64,000 bases of DNA from MM2 sp035460165 (GCA_035460165.1 DATHWW010000005.1:146834-210833), one strand, 5' to 3'; positions 1 through 9,436 are shown, counted from the first letter of the stretch. A program made the numbers and translations. The notes: a model not told the origin generated them from the letters alone.

Positions 1-466
1 AACTACCGTTAGGGTGATTGATACCGAGCAGGGTAATTGTCAGGGTGAATACAGGCATGGCCAGATACAGGCCCATCAGCAGCGACTGCGTGAATAGGAA
101 GGTCGTGATCGAGAGAAACCACGAAAGCGAAATCAGCAGCATCGCGTCGCGACGATTGTTCGATTCCAGCAGTTTCATCGACAGCATCAAGGTCAGCAGC
201 GCGACGCTGGCATCGCGCCCGAAGGAACCGCCGTAGCTGGCAACGATGGCGCCCGCGCTGAGCAGCGTCATGGGCAGCAGGATACGCGTGCCGGGCAGGG
301 GCTGTTGCCGCACCGCCAGGGAATAGCGCCATGCGCCAATCAGCAGCGCGAATATTGGCACCCAGGGCGTCAGGTGCAGGAACATTGGCGCCAGTACCAG
401 CGCCATTGAGATCAGTAGCCAGCGCAGGTTGATTAGCGAAAGGGGCGGCAAGGGGGCGGTCTTCAT
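1..466 (-). CDS. TgpA-like transglutaminase (DUF3488), N-terminal part only
   Basis: The first 155 codons are visible; the rest lies left of the window. The translation begins MKTAPLPPLSLINLRW and contains several hydrophobic helices (LLISMALVLAPMFL, TRILLPMTLLSAGAIVAS, LLMGLYLAMPVFTLTITLL). This resembles the DUF3488 membrane domain that precedes a periplasmic transglutaminase core in TgpA-family proteins. The start ATG overlaps the stop of the DUF58 gene (ATGA), the usual gene order for this pair. TgpA-type proteins are inner-membrane enzymes with a periplasmic Cys-His-Asp transglutaminase fold; that domain is not visible here, so the call rests on the membrane part and on the neighbour. 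Confidence 0.75.
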   Translation of the reverse strand, partial: MKTAPLPPLSLINLRWLLISMALVLAPMFLHLTPWVPIFALLIGAWRYSLAVRQQPLPGTRILLPMTLLSAGAIVASYGGSFGRDASVALLTLMLSMKLLESNNRRDAMLLISLSWFLSITTFLFTQSLLMGLYLAMPVFTLTITLLGINHPNGS

Positions 467-1443
467 TGCGTCATCCCATACAGCGCCAGCCTTTCCAGGC
501 ACAGCCGGAAATGTGCTTCGCCCGTATCCGGTGGAATCTCGGCACCGGGCATGCGCAAACCATACGACAGCCCCGCCGCATGCGCATCCAGCACCCAGCG
601 CGTGAGCTGCGAAATCCGCGTCTCGGTATCGCCCTCGGCCAGTTGCCAGTCCAGCCACAGCAGCACGCTGCTTGCGCCCTGGAATTGTTTGGTGAATAGC
701 CCCTGCTCGCGAGCAGACGCCTTCCAGTCGATGCGCCGCAACGAGTCGCCGTGCTGGTAATGGCGCAAACCGGAAAAGTCGTCGTCACCCTTGGCCGACG
801 CATGGCTGCCTGCCCTGCCGCTGGCGCCCGATAGCGGCGGCATGCTGTCGGAGGAAGCAGGGCGAGGGTAGACCAGGCAGCGGTTTTCAAGGGCGACATA
901 CGACCAGGCGCGAAACAGGCCGAGCGGGAATTCGGTATAGACGGTCAATCGTCCGGGAGCCAGCCACCCGCGCCGCACGCTTGCGACGGGAATCGCGAAC
1001 TCGGTGCGGCCATCGGCAGACACATCGAAAAACAAGGTATGCGCTGCATTAAAGGACGCCGCAACGGCATAACGTTCGCGTCGCCGGTTGTCTGTCGCGA
1101 CCAGTCCGAAACGGGCTTCTTCCCCGGCAAAGACCGGCATCGTCCGGCCCGTTTCCAGTGTCAGGTCGGCGAGATTGCGCCAAGTGTGCAGCATGGCGAT
1201 CACGCCCAAGCCTGCCAGCAGAAAAGTCAGTATGAAACCCAGGCTAAGCGCGTAATTAATGGAACCGACCAGCATGCAGACCAGCACCAGCGCGAACAGC
1301 ATTCCCTGCCGGGTCGGCAGGATATAAACATGCCGCCGGTCGAGCACCGCAATCCGGCTAACCGGCCGCGCGGTGCGCAACAGGGTTTTCCAGTCGCGCA
1401 GGGCGCGCGTGGCGGCATTGTCGGGCAGCTTGAGTGATACCAT
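463..1443 (-). CDS. DUF58 domain protein
   Basis: Protein of 326 aa from an ATG at 1443. An in-frame extension to 1545 would run into the region of the divergent transporter and adds no conserved sequence. Two adjacent hydrophobic segments lie near residues 40-80 (QGMLFALVLVCMLVGSINYA, LSLGFILTFLLAGLGVIAML). The C-terminal half has the DUF58 signature region around DFSGLRHYQHGDSLRRIDWK, followed by REQGLFTKQF. DUF58 proteins are MoxR/TgpA-associated membrane proteins of unknown biochemical role with a vWA-like fold. The gene overlaps the downstream transglutaminase gene by 4 nt, so the two are translationally coupled. Confidence 0.85.
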   Translation of the reverse strand: MVSLKLPDNAATRALRDWKTLLRTARPVSRIAVLDRRHVYILPTRQGMLFALVLVCMLVGSINYALSLGFILTFLLAGLGVIAMLHTWRNLADLTLETGRTMPVFAGEEARFGLVATDNRRRERYAVAASFNAAHTLFFDVSADGRTEFAIPVASVRRGWLAPGRLTVYTEFPLGLFRAWSYVALENRCLVYPRPASSDSMPPLSGASGRAGSHASAKGDDDFSGLRHYQHGDSLRRIDWKASAREQGLFTKQFQGASSVLLWLDWQLAEGDTETRISQLTRWVLDAHAAGLSYGLRMPGAEIPPDTGEAHFRLCLERLALYGMTQ

Positions 1444-1564
1444 TACGCGGTGAGGTAGGCGGAGTAGGGCATGGGTGCTTATTATCCTGTCATTTCGCAG
1501 CGATGACAGCAGTTTGGAATATGCAGCATGCCGGAAATTAAACAAGCAGGTACAGGAGAAATAC

Positions 1565-2497
1565 TTGAGCGGTCATCATCACGGCCATGATCATCACCAT
1601 GGTCACCATCACAGTCACGTCAACACCCACAATCGCGCCTTCGGCATAGGCATTGCGCTCAATGTCGTTTTCGTCGCGGTCGAGGCTTATTTCGGCTGGC
1701 GCGCCGATTCGCTGGCATTGCTGGCGGATGCCGGACACAACTTGAGCGACGTATTGGGCCTGATATTGGCCTGGCTGGGCATGATGGTCGCGCGCGTCGC
1801 GCCCAACGACCGTTACACCTACGGCCGCCAGCGCGCGTCGATTCTCGCCGCGCTGATCAATGCGCTGGTGCTGCTGGCGGTGATGGGCGGCATGGCGTGG
1901 GAAGCCGTGCATCGCTTTACCAATCCGCTCCCCATCCAGGGCGAGATCGTCATCGCCGTTGCGGCCGCAGGCGTGGTGATCAACGGCATTACCGCCTGGC
2001 TGTTCATGGCCGGCAGCCACGGCGACCTGAACATCCGCGGCGCTTTCCTGCATATGGCCGGCGACGCGTTGGTGTCGCTGGGAGTGGTGGTGGCCGGTGC
2101 GTTGTACTTATGGAAGGGCTGGCTGTGGCTGGATCCGTTGCTGAGCCTGGTGATTGCCGTGCTGATCCTGTACGCGACCTGGGGCCTGTTTCGTCAGTCG
2201 CTGCGGCTCACCTTCGACGGCGTGCCGTCTTCCATCGAACTCGGCTCGGTGCGCACCTATCTGCGCGAACTGCCCGGCGTGACCGATATCCACGACCTGC
2301 ATGTGTGGGCGATGAGTACGTCGGAATCGGCGCTGACCGTACATCTGGTGATGCCCGGCGGACACCCGGGGGACGATTTCCTGCATGAGTTGGGCCATGA
2401 ACTGCATGATCGCTACGATATCGATCATGCGACGGTGCAGATTGAGGCGGGGGATACGGATAAAAGATGCAGATTAGAAACGCATATCGCAGGTTGA
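1565..2497 (+). CDS. Cation diffusion facilitator (CzcD/ZitB-like metal exporter)
   Basis: Protein of 310 aa from a TTG at 1565, preceded by a good AGGAG sequence seven bases upstream. It opens with a histidine-rich cytoplasmic tail (SGHHHGHDHHHGHHHSH), typical of zinc/cobalt/cadmium CDF exporters. About six membrane helices follow, carrying the family motif DAGHNLSDVLGLILAW with the metal-binding His and Asp. The C-terminal cytoplasmic domain ends with LHVWAMSTSESALTVHLV and HATVQIE, as in CzcD and ZitB. It would use the proton gradient to export divalent metal from the cytoplasm. Its start lies about 120 bp from the divergent DUF58 gene. The exact metal cannot be read from the sequence. Confidence 0.9.
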   Translation: MSGHHHGHDHHHGHHHSHVNTHNRAFGIGIALNVVFVAVEAYFGWRADSLALLADAGHNLSDVLGLILAWLGMMVARVAPNDRYTYGRQRASILAALINALVLLAVMGGMAWEAVHRFTNPLPIQGEIVIAVAAAGVVINGITAWLFMAGSHGDLNIRGAFLHMAGDALVSLGVVVAGALYLWKGWLWLDPLLSLVIAVLILYATWGLFRQSLRLTFDGVPSSIELGSVRTYLRELPGVTDIHDLHVWAMSTSESALTVHLVMPGGHPGDDFLHELGHELHDRYDIDHATVQIEAGDTDKRCRLETHIAG

Positions 2498-2541
2498 ATT
2501 TTGTTTTTGCGTGAGTTGTTCTATCTAATAAGGAAAATTAA

Positions 2542-3171
2542 ATGACTACGGATGAAAACTCAGGATTTGTTCGTCAACGGCGCAACTTGATGGTAAGTAG
2601 CTTAGTGCTACTTTTTTCAGAAAGCACTCAATTGAAAGTTGAAAAAATAAGTGCTTTTGGAAACGAACTTCTGATCGGTAAACCACAAGCTATAACAATT
2701 GTATTATGGGTTGCCACGTTCTATTGGCTGATTAGATATTACCAATATGCGCAGAGTACACATCGGAGGGCATTAAAAAATGGAGTACAGGGCAGGATTA
2801 ACGAAACGTGTATCACTCCGGCACTGTCGGGATTTCTAAAAAGGCATGAAGATTGGATTTATGTGGGCACCGATAAAACCAATCCAACTTGCCATGTCTA
2901 TGCCACACGATGTGATGTAATAACGATCGATCCAAAATATTTAGACGTGAAGCTTTCTTTAGAAAGAACTGTGCAGACAGATTCTAGAATTAGTCGCACT
3001 ATGCTGGGATCTCATGACTACAGAGTTGAAGGAATGAATCTGTATTGGTTGAGATTAAAATCTTTTTTTTACTGCGTAATTCATACCCCGCTTTATACAG
3101 AAATTGTTCTTCCCTATATCGTTTTTTCACTTCCAGTTGTTTATGTAGGTTTGAAGTTTGCCATGTATTGA
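2542..3171 (+). CDS. AT-rich orphan membrane protein, unknown function
   Basis: I do not recognise this 209-aa protein. It is strikingly AT-rich compared with every neighbour (many AAA, TTT and ATT codons), which suggests recent transfer. It has a hydrophobic segment near residues 50-65 (AITIVLWVATFYWLIRYYQY) and another at the C-terminus (EIVLPYIVFSLPVVYVGL), with a soluble middle section between them that contains two cysteines. The N-terminal pattern RRNLMVSSLVLLFSES, then a helix ending RYYQY, looks like small accessory-genome membrane proteins of unknown role. It follows the CDF gene by 44 nt with AAGGAAAATTAA before its ATG, and it converges on prfC with only one base between them. Confidence 0.75.
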   Translation: MTTDENSGFVRQRRNLMVSSLVLLFSESTQLKVEKISAFGNELLIGKPQAITIVLWVATFYWLIRYYQYAQSTHRRALKNGVQGRINETCITPALSGFLKRHEDWIYVGTDKTNPTCHVYATRCDVITIDPKYLDVKLSLERTVQTDSRISRTMLGSHDYRVEGMNLYWLRLKSFFYCVIHTPLYTEIVLPYIVFSLPVVYVGLKFAMY

Positions 3172-3172
3172 T

Positions 3173-4789
3173 TTAATCCAACCTCTGTCCATGCTCCCTT
3201 GTCGCATGAAACTTCACCTTCGGCCACCGTTCCATCGTCAAACTCAAATTGACGTGGTTGTCCGCCAGATACACGATATTCCCGTCCACGTCCTTCGCCA
3301 GCCGCGCCTGGTTGGCGCGCACGAATTCCTCCAGGTGGCGATTGTCCTCGCAGGTGACCCAGCGCGCGGTATGGATGCCGGCGCGTTCGAACAGTGCGTC
3401 CACGCCGTATTCGGATTTGAGGCGATGCTCGACGACTTCGAATTGCAATTGGCCGACGGCGCCGAGTAGCGCGGCGGTATCCGCCAGCGGCTCGAACACT
3501 TGCACCGCGCCTTCCTCACCCAACTGGCGCAAACCCTTCTGCAGCTGCTTGGCCTTGAGCGGGTCGCGCAAACGCGCGCGGCTGAATAGTTCCGGCGCAA
3601 AGTAGGGGATGCCCTTGAAGGTCAGTGCTTCGCCTTCGGTGAGCACGTCGCCGATCTGCAGGTTGCCGTGGTTGTGGATGCCGATGATGTCGCCGGCGTA
3701 GGCTTCTTCCATGCGGGCGCGCTCGTTGGCCATGAAGGTGACGGCGTTGGCGATCTTCATTTCCTTGCCGCTTCTTCGGTGCTTCACCTTCATGCCGGGT
3801 TCGTACTTGCCGGAGCAGACGCGGAAGAAGGCGATGCGGTCGCGGTGGTTGGGATCCATATTGGCCTGGATCTTGAACACGAAGCCGGTGAAGTTGGGTT
3901 CATCCGGAGCCACCTGGCGGATGTCGCCTTTGGCGGTTTCCGCATCGCGTGACGCAGGCGGAGGCGCCCAGTCAACCAGCGCGCGCAGGATTTCACGCAC
4001 GCCGAAGTTGTTGATGGCGGAGCCGAAGAACACCGGGGTCTGGATGCCGGCCAGGAAGGCTTCGAGGTCGAAGCTGGCACCCGCGCCGGCGACCAGTTCG
4101 GTCTCGTCGCGCATGCGGGCCATTTCCATTGGGCAGGTTTCGGCCAGGCGGTCGATGGCCGCGCCTTGCAGCGTTTCGACTTCGCCGGCTTTTTCCTGGC
4201 CCGGGGCGAAGCGCAGCACTTCGTCGTTGAGCAGGTGGTACACGCCCTGGAAGCGCTTGCCCATGCCGATGGGCCAGGTGATCGGCGCGCAATGGATTTT
4301 CAGTACCGACTCGATTTCGTCCAGCAGCTCGATGGGGTCGCGTACCTCGCGATCCAGCTTGTTGACGAAGGTGATGATGGGCGTGTTGCGCAGGCGGCAG
4401 ACTTCCAATAGCTTGATGGTCTGGTCTTCCACGCCGTTGGCGGCGTCGATCACCATCACCGCCGCGTCCACGGCGGTCAGCACGCGGTAGGTGTCTTCCG
4501 AGAAGTCCGAGTGACCGGGAGTATCGAGCAGGTTGATCACGCAATCGTCGAAGGTGAACTGCATCACCGAGCTGGCGACAGAAATGCCGCGCTGCTTTTC
4601 GATGTCCAGCCAGTCCGAAGTGGCGTATTTGCCGCTCTTGCGCGCCTTCACCGTGCCCGCCATCTGGATCGCGCCGCCGAACAGCAGCAGCTTTTCGGTG
4701 AGCGTGGTTTTACCCGCGTCAGGGTGGGAAATGATCGCGAAGGTGCGCCGTTTCTTGGCGGCGAGGGTGAGTTCGGTGGTGTCGGTCAT
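3173..4789 (-). CDS. prfC: Peptide chain release factor 3
   Basis: Protein of 538 aa, the usual RF3 length, if translation begins at the ATG at 4789 (MTDTTELTLAAKKRRTFAII). The upstream in-frame extension lacks conservation. RF3 is the GTPase that removes RF1/RF2 from the ribosome after peptide release. The G domain shows G1 SHPDAGKTTLTEKL, the switch I region RGISVASSVMQF, G3 DTPGHSDFSEDTYRVL and G4 NKLDRE. Domains 2 and 3 follow (RDRIAFFRVCSGKYEPGMKV, GAVGQLQFEVVEHRLKSEYG). It is transcribed alone on the minus strand and its stop nearly touches the convergent AT-rich gene. Confidence 0.97.
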   Translation of the reverse strand: MTDTTELTLAAKKRRTFAIISHPDAGKTTLTEKLLLFGGAIQMAGTVKARKSGKYATSDWLDIEKQRGISVASSVMQFTFDDCVINLLDTPGHSDFSEDTYRVLTAVDAAVMVIDAANGVEDQTIKLLEVCRLRNTPIITFVNKLDREVRDPIELLDEIESVLKIHCAPITWPIGMGKRFQGVYHLLNDEVLRFAPGQEKAGEVETLQGAAIDRLAETCPMEMARMRDETELVAGAGASFDLEAFLAGIQTPVFFGSAINNFGVREILRALVDWAPPPASRDAETAKGDIRQVAPDEPNFTGFVFKIQANMDPNHRDRIAFFRVCSGKYEPGMKVKHRRSGKEMKIANAVTFMANERARMEEAYAGDIIGIHNHGNLQIGDVLTEGEALTFKGIPYFAPELFSRARLRDPLKAKQLQKGLRQLGEEGAVQVFEPLADTAALLGAVGQLQFEVVEHRLKSEYGVDALFERAGIHTARWVTCEDNRHLEEFVRANQARLAKDVDGNIVYLADNHVNLSLTMERWPKVKFHATREHGQRLD

Positions 4790-5034
4790 GAGGCTGTGAA
4801 AGCTTGGGATTTCTGCAAAGTCGACATGATACTGGAAACGCCAGGCCCTCGCTTTCGTCCGGCGCAATTTCAAGGCTGGCCGCCGGCGGGAACTGATACG
4901 TAATATGCACCTCAAAAGTAAAGAGACCTGTCACAAGGTACGAAAAGGCATATCGCCAACTCCAGGGGTGAGGCGCCAGCCAGGCGGCAGAGGTTGGCAA
5001 GCCACTATCAGAGGACTTTCCAAGGAGAATAATC

Positions 5035-5193
5035 ATGTCAGTCGGAACGATAGTACTTATTCTTGTGGTTTTACTATTGATTGGCGCAATCCCGGCGTGG
5101 CCATATAGCCGCTCATGGGGCTACGGCCCGAGTGGTGGGCTGGGACTGGTGCTGATCGTGCTGCTTATTCTGCTGATGCTGGGGCATATATAG
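5035..5193 (+). CDS. DUF3309 family small membrane protein
   Basis: A 52-aa protein starting MSVGTIVLILVVLLLIGAIP, with a Trp/Tyr/Gly stretch (AWPYSRSWGYGPSGGLG) and a second hydrophobic segment (LVLIVLLILLMLGHI). This matches DUF3309, a family of about 50 residues with two membrane helices and no known function. It has a strong AAGGAG ribosome-binding site six bases before the ATG. A stem-loop terminator lies about 30 bp after its stop. It appears to be a single-gene unit, divergent from prfC. Confidence 0.85.
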   Translation: MSVGTIVLILVVLLLIGAIPAWPYSRSWGYGPSGGLGLVLIVLLILLMLGHI

Positions 5194-5224
5194 CGGCAGG
5201 AGAGCATGCTAGTTTCATTTGAAC

Positions 5225-5244
5225 CGGGGCACTTGCCCCGTTTC
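5225..5244 (+). terminator. Terminator after the DUF3309 gene
   Basis: Stem CGGGGC/GCCCCG with loop ACTT, followed by TTTC. It lies between the DUF3309 stop and the convergent stop of the MHYT/GGDEF/EAL gene. The T tract is short. Confidence 0.6.
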
Positions 5245-5293
5245 TACTGAGTTGTGAAGCTACGCTACCCTGTCATATTTGCCGTCAGGCAAT

Positions 5294-7792
5294 TCAGGCG
5301 CCCGCCGAGCTCTCCGAATAAATGCCGGTGTTTCTGGTTTCAAGCGCCTGGATGAACTCTTCATAGGGCATCGGTTTTCCGAAGAGATAACCCTGGAAGG
5401 CCGGGCAACCGTAGTTTTGCAGGTAGCCGAGCTGTTCCGAGGTCTCGACGCCTTCGGCGATGACGGCCAGGCCGAGATTCCGCGCCATGCCGATGATGGT
5501 CTGTACGATCACCGCGTCGTTCGCGTCTTGCGCGATGTCTTGCACGAAGGACTGGTCGATCTTGAGTTGCGACAGCGGCAGGCGTTTGAGGTAGGTGAGG
5601 GAGGAATGCCCGGTGCCGAAATCGTCTACCGAAAAACGGATGCCGATGGCACGCAGCGCTTCCATTTTCCTGATCGAGTCCTCGATGTTATCCAGCACCA
5701 GGCTCTCGGTCAGCTCCAGCTTGAGTTTCGCCGGCGCGGCGCCGGTTCTTTCCAGCACGCGGCGCACCTGCTCGACAAAGCCGGACTGCCGGAACTGGCG
5801 GGCGCTGACGTTGACGGCAAGTTCCAGTGCGCGGGTGCGGGGATCGTTCTCCCAAGCCTTGAGCTGCTGGCAGGCGGATTCCAGCACCCATTGGCCGATC
5901 GGCAGGATGAGACTGGTTTCTTCCGCCACCGGGATGAACTGCGCGGGCGAGACCAGGCCGCGTTCCGGATGCTGCCAGCGCAGCAGCACTTCGGCGCTGA
6001 TGACGCGGTATGCATCGTCGACCTGCCGCTGGAAATACAGCACGAACTGGCCATCCCTGAGGGCATGCCGCAAATCGGATTCGAGGCCGGTGCGGTCTTC
6101 CAGCAGCGCCTGCATCGCCGGGTCGAAGAAGCGCACGGTGTTGCGGCCGGCGCGCTTGGCTTCGTACATGGCGGTGTCGGCACGTTTCAGCAGTTCGTCG
6201 ACCGACACGCTGGCATCGTGGAACAGGCCGATGCCGATGCTGCAGGTGTTGTGGTATTCGAAGCCGTTGAGCATGTAGGGCTGATTGAGCGTTTGGCAGA
6301 TTTTTTCACCGACCAGTTCGGCTTCGGTTGCCGCAAAATGCGCCTCTTCATTCAGGTTTTCCAGCAGCACGACGAACTCGTCCCCGCCCAGGCGGGTGAC
6401 GGTGTCGTCGGTTCTGATGCAGGTTTGCAGCCGGGAAGCGACCTCGATCAGCAGGAGGTCGCCGATGCCGTGTCCGCGGGTGTCGTTGAGCGTTTTGAAG
6501 TTGTCGAGATCGATGAACAATATCGCGCCATGGTGCCGTCGCCGCGTGTAGGACGTGAGCGCGTGTTGCAGCCGGTCGCGCATCAGCCGCCGGTTGGGCA
6601 GCCGGGTCAGCGGGTCGAAGAATGCCAGACTGTGGATCTCGTCTTCGGCCTTCTTGCGGTCGGTGATGTCGCGCAGAAATCCGGTCAGCAGCGGCGGGCC
6701 TTCGCGATTAAGTTTGGTGATTGTCAATTCCACCGGGAACTCGCTGCCGTCGGCGCGGATGGCGGTCAACTCCAGGCGTTTGCCCAGTATCCTGGATTCG
6801 CCGGTGCCCATGAAATGCGCCATGCCGGCCAGATGGCGCTCGCGGTAAGCGGGCGGGATAATGACTTCGGCCAGGTTGCGGCCAATGACCTCATCGCTGC
6901 AGTAGCCGAATGTTTCTTCGGCCGCCCGGTTGAATTCGGTGATGTTGCCTTCGCCATTGATGGTGATGATGCAGTCCAGCGCGGCATCGACGACCGCGCG
7001 CAATTTTTCTTCTTTTTCCCGCAGTTCGCGGGTCATGCTGTAGGCCATGGATTCGGCTGCGCTGTTCAGTTTGCTGATGTGCTTGTCGAACAGCGCGGCG
7101 AGAATGCCGCCGAAGAACCAGAGCGTTGAAATGATCGAGACCATGGCCGCCAGCAGGTTCCTGTCGATCCGCGCAGGGCCGGCCAGGCACACGCTGCCCG
7201 GCACAATCTGCGATCCCAGCATGGCGATGTAATGCATGCCGGAAATCGCCAGGCCCATCACGATGCCGCCCAGGCCGAGACGCAGGAAAGACCGCCTGAG
7301 GTGGTCGCCCCGGCCTATCAGCAGCAGGGCGCCCGAGGCGGCGACCGCGGCAGTGAGGATCGACAAGGCAAAAGTTCCCGGGCTGTAATGGATGGCGGGC
7401 GACATCTTCAATGCCGCCATGCCGGTGTAATGCATGGTGCTGATGCCAAGCCCCATGATGCTGCCCGCCATGATGAGGCGGTAGGGATTGAGAGTGGGCG
7501 AATGCAGGACAAAGAACACGATCAGCGCTGCGGCGATGGCCGGCAGCACGGAAAGTATGGTGAGGTAGGGGTCATAGCTCAAGGGGATCGGCAATTGGAA
7601 TGCCAGCATGCCGATGAAATGCATAGACCAGATGGTCAGCCCCAGCGTGATGGCGCCGGTGATCATCCATACACGGGAAGCGCCGGCAAGGTTGGCACGC
7701 ATGCGCTGGACATGCGTGAGTGCGGTGAATGAACCGACGATGGCCACGGCGAACGAAATCGCGACCAGAAATAAATCCCAGGAGATTGGCAA
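5294..7792 (-). CDS. MHYT-PAS-GGDEF-EAL c-di-GMP turnover protein
   Basis: Protein of 832 aa. Residues 1-240 form a seven-helix MHYT sensor with the repeated His motifs (WSMHFIGML, STMHYTGMAAL, GMHYIAMLG), proposed to bind copper or sense gases. A PAS domain follows (about 265-385). The GGDEF domain (about 395-555) has an intact RLGGDEF active site and an upstream RTDD product-inhibition site. The EAL domain (about 570-815) keeps the catalytic set: AEVLLRW, VNVSARQF, ELTESLVL, DDFGTGHSSL, LKIDQSFV, AEGVET. Both synthesis and hydrolysis of c-di-GMP are therefore possible; net direction cannot be read. The start is a TTG at 7792; I see no better ATG upstream and no strong ribosome-binding site. 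Confidence 0.95.
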   Translation of the reverse strand: MPISWDLFLVAISFAVAIVGSFTALTHVQRMRANLAGASRVWMITGAITLGLTIWSMHFIGMLAFQLPIPLSYDPYLTILSVLPAIAAALIVFFVLHSPTLNPYRLIMAGSIMGLGISTMHYTGMAALKMSPAIHYSPGTFALSILTAAVAASGALLLIGRGDHLRRSFLRLGLGGIVMGLAISGMHYIAMLGSQIVPGSVCLAGPARIDRNLLAAMVSIISTLWFFGGILAALFDKHISKLNSAAESMAYSMTRELREKEEKLRAVVDAALDCIITINGEGNITEFNRAAEETFGYCSDEVIGRNLAEVIIPPAYRERHLAGMAHFMGTGESRILGKRLELTAIRADGSEFPVELTITKLNREGPPLLTGFLRDITDRKKAEDEIHSLAFFDPLTRLPNRRLMRDRLQHALTSYTRRRHHGAILFIDLDNFKTLNDTRGHGIGDLLLIEVASRLQTCIRTDDTVTRLGGDEFVVLLENLNEEAHFAATEAELVGEKICQTLNQPYMLNGFEYHNTCSIGIGLFHDASVSVDELLKRADTAMYEAKRAGRNTVRFFDPAMQALLEDRTGLESDLRHALRDGQFVLYFQRQVDDAYRVISAEVLLRWQHPERGLVSPAQFIPVAEETSLILPIGQWVLESACQQLKAWENDPRTRALELAVNVSARQFRQSGFVEQVRRVLERTGAAPAKLKLELTESLVLDNIEDSIRKMEALRAIGIRFSVDDFGTGHSSLTYLKRLPLSQLKIDQSFVQDIAQDANDAVIVQTIIGMARNLGLAVIAEGVETSEQLGYLQNYGCPAFQGYLFGKPMPYEEFIQALETRNTGIYSESSAGA

Positions 7793-7883
7793 AGCGTCAA
7801 GCCCAGTAGGGGGATGACGCCATACTAACCAAATAACGGTTGTTGTAGAAGCACATGCGGCATTGCAGCGATGCCGAGGAAGT

Positions 7884-8360
7884 TCAGGTCAGTCGGCCGA
7901 TGCGTTCCAGGTGTTCCCGAAGCAATGATTGGTCCTGCGAGGAAGGAGGCAGCGGCAACGCGAGAAAAGCCTCGATGCGCATACGCAGCGTGCGGTAAGC
8001 GTGTTCGAAGGCGTCATCAATCTCGGCCTCCGAGCCGGTGGCTTTTGCCGGGTCTTCCACGCCCCAGTGCGCGCGGACAACAGGGGCGAGGTATGCCGGA
8101 CATGTCTCGCCCGCAGCGCTATCGCAAACCGTGATCACGATGTCAGGTGCGTGCGACAGGTCGTTCCATGATTTGCTGTAATACCCTTCGGTCGAGATAC
8201 CCTTGCGTTGCAACAGCGCCAGCGAGCGCGGATGCACGTAGCCGGCCGGATGGCTGCCCGCACTCGTGGCGCGCATGCCGGCAGGCGCAAGAGCGTTGAA
8301 GGTGGCTTCCGCCAGGATGGAGCGGCAGGAGTTGCCGGTGCAGAGGAAGAGGATGTTCAT
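7884..8360 (-). CDS. arsC: Arsenate reductase, LMW phosphatase type
   Basis: Protein of 158 aa with the P-loop signature near its start (NILFLCTGNSCRSILAEA), containing the nucleophilic Cys and the CX5R loop. Further thiols are in ITVCDSAAGETCPAYL. This is the low-molecular-weight protein tyrosine phosphatase fold used by thioredoxin- or mycothiol-coupled arsenate reductases. It reduces As(V) to As(III) in the cytoplasm for export by the adjacent Acr3. It is the last gene of arsR-arsI-acr3-arsC and its ATG overlaps the acr3 stop (ATGA). Confidence 0.95.
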   Translation of the reverse strand: MNILFLCTGNSCRSILAEATFNALAPAGMRATSAGSHPAGYVHPRSLALLQRKGISTEGYYSKSWNDLSHAPDIVITVCDSAAGETCPAYLAPVVRAHWGVEDPAKATGSEAEIDDAFEHAYRTLRMRIEAFLALPLPPSSQDQSLLREHLERIGRLT

Positions 8361-9436
8361 GCTTTAAACCCTTTTGCTGTCTTGGCGGTTGAATCAAATA
8401 TTGGGCCTTCATACCATCCTCGACTGCGATTGACGATGGCAACGACCGATAGCATGACCGGCACTTCGATCAGTACACCGACGACCGTAGCCAGCGCCGC
8501 ACCCGATTCAAAGCCGAACAGCGCGATTGCAGTTGCAACGGCGAGTTCAAAGAAGTTGGAGGCACCGATTAGCGCCGAGGGACCGGCCACGGAATGCACG
8601 ACCTTGAATTTACGGTTCAGCCAGTAGGCGAGGCCGGCATTGAAATAGACTTGAATCAGGATGGGCACGGCGAGTAGCGCGATGACCAGCGGCTGCGCCA
8701 GGATTTGCGGACCCTGGAAGGCAAACAGCAGCACCAGCGTTACGAGTAGCGCGCCGAGCGACAGCGGATGCAGTTTTTTCAGGATCGCCTGCAACGCCGC
8801 TTCGCCACCACGGGCCAGCAAGCGCTTGCGCCAAAGCTGGCTGGCTACCACCGGCACCACGATGAACAGTCCAACCGAGAGTGTCAACGTATCCCACGGC
8901 ACGACGATGCTGGAAAGCCCGAGCAGCAGCGCGACGATGGGCGCAAACGCGAACAGCATGATGACGTCGTTGATCGCCACCTGCGACAGCGTGAATTTCG
9001 GTTCTCCGTCGCACAAGCTGCTCCATACGAACACCATCGCGGTGCATGGCGCAGCGGCCAGCAGAATCAGCCCGGCGATATAGCTGTCGATCTGCTCCGC
9101 CGGCAGCCACGGCGCGAATAAATGGCGGATGAACAGCCACGCCAGCAGCGCCATCGAGAACGGTTTGACCAGCCAGTTGATCCCCAGCGTAACGCCGATG
9201 CCGCGCGCATGTTTCGCCACTTCGCCCATCGCAGCGAGATCGATCTTGAGCAGCATGGGAATGACCATCAGCCAGATCAGCACGGCCACCGGCAGATTGA
9301 CCTCTGCGACTTTCAGGATGCCGATGGCCTGGAACACATCCGGAGCGAGCTTCCCCAGCAGAACGCCGACGACGATGCAGCCGGCCACCCACCAGGTCAG
9401 GTTGCGCTCGAAGCTACCGATGCGCGCGTCAGCCAC
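8357..9436 (-). CDS. acr3: Arsenite efflux transporter, ACR3 family
   Basis: Protein of 359 aa if translation starts at the GTG at 9436 (VADARIGSFERNLTWWVAG). That start overlaps the arsI stop by 8 nt and gives the normal ACR3 length; a longer reading to 9559 would lie inside arsI. It has about ten membrane helices. Family motifs include LAAAPCTAMVFVWSSLCDGE, which holds the essential Cys, and FFELAVATAIALFG. It exports arsenite with the proton gradient. It is coupled by 4 nt to arsC and by 8 nt to arsI. Confidence 0.95.
   Translation of the reverse strand: MADARIGSFERNLTWWVAGCIVVGVLLGKLAPDVFQAIGILKVAEVNLPVAVLIWLMVIPMLLKIDLAAMGEVAKHARGIGVTLGINWLVKPFSMALLAWLFIRHLFAPWLPAEQIDSYIAGLILLAAAPCTAMVFVWSSLCDGEPKFTLSQVAINDVIMLFAFAPIVALLLGLSSIVVPWDTLTLSVGLFIVVPVVASQLWRKRLLARGGEAALQAILKKLHPLSLGALLVTLVLLFAFQGPQILAQPLVIALLAVPILIQVYFNAGLAYWLNRKFKVVHSVAGPSALIGASNFFELAVATAIALFGFESGAALATVVGVLIEVPVMLSVVAIVNRSRGWYEGPIFDSTAKTAKGFKA

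Noticed and set aside
5279..7129. A 616-codon open frame on the plus strand opposite the MHYT-GGDEF-EAL gene
   Set aside because: It mirrors the coding frame of the real gene and shows the biased composition of a GC-rich antisense frame, with no recognisable domain.
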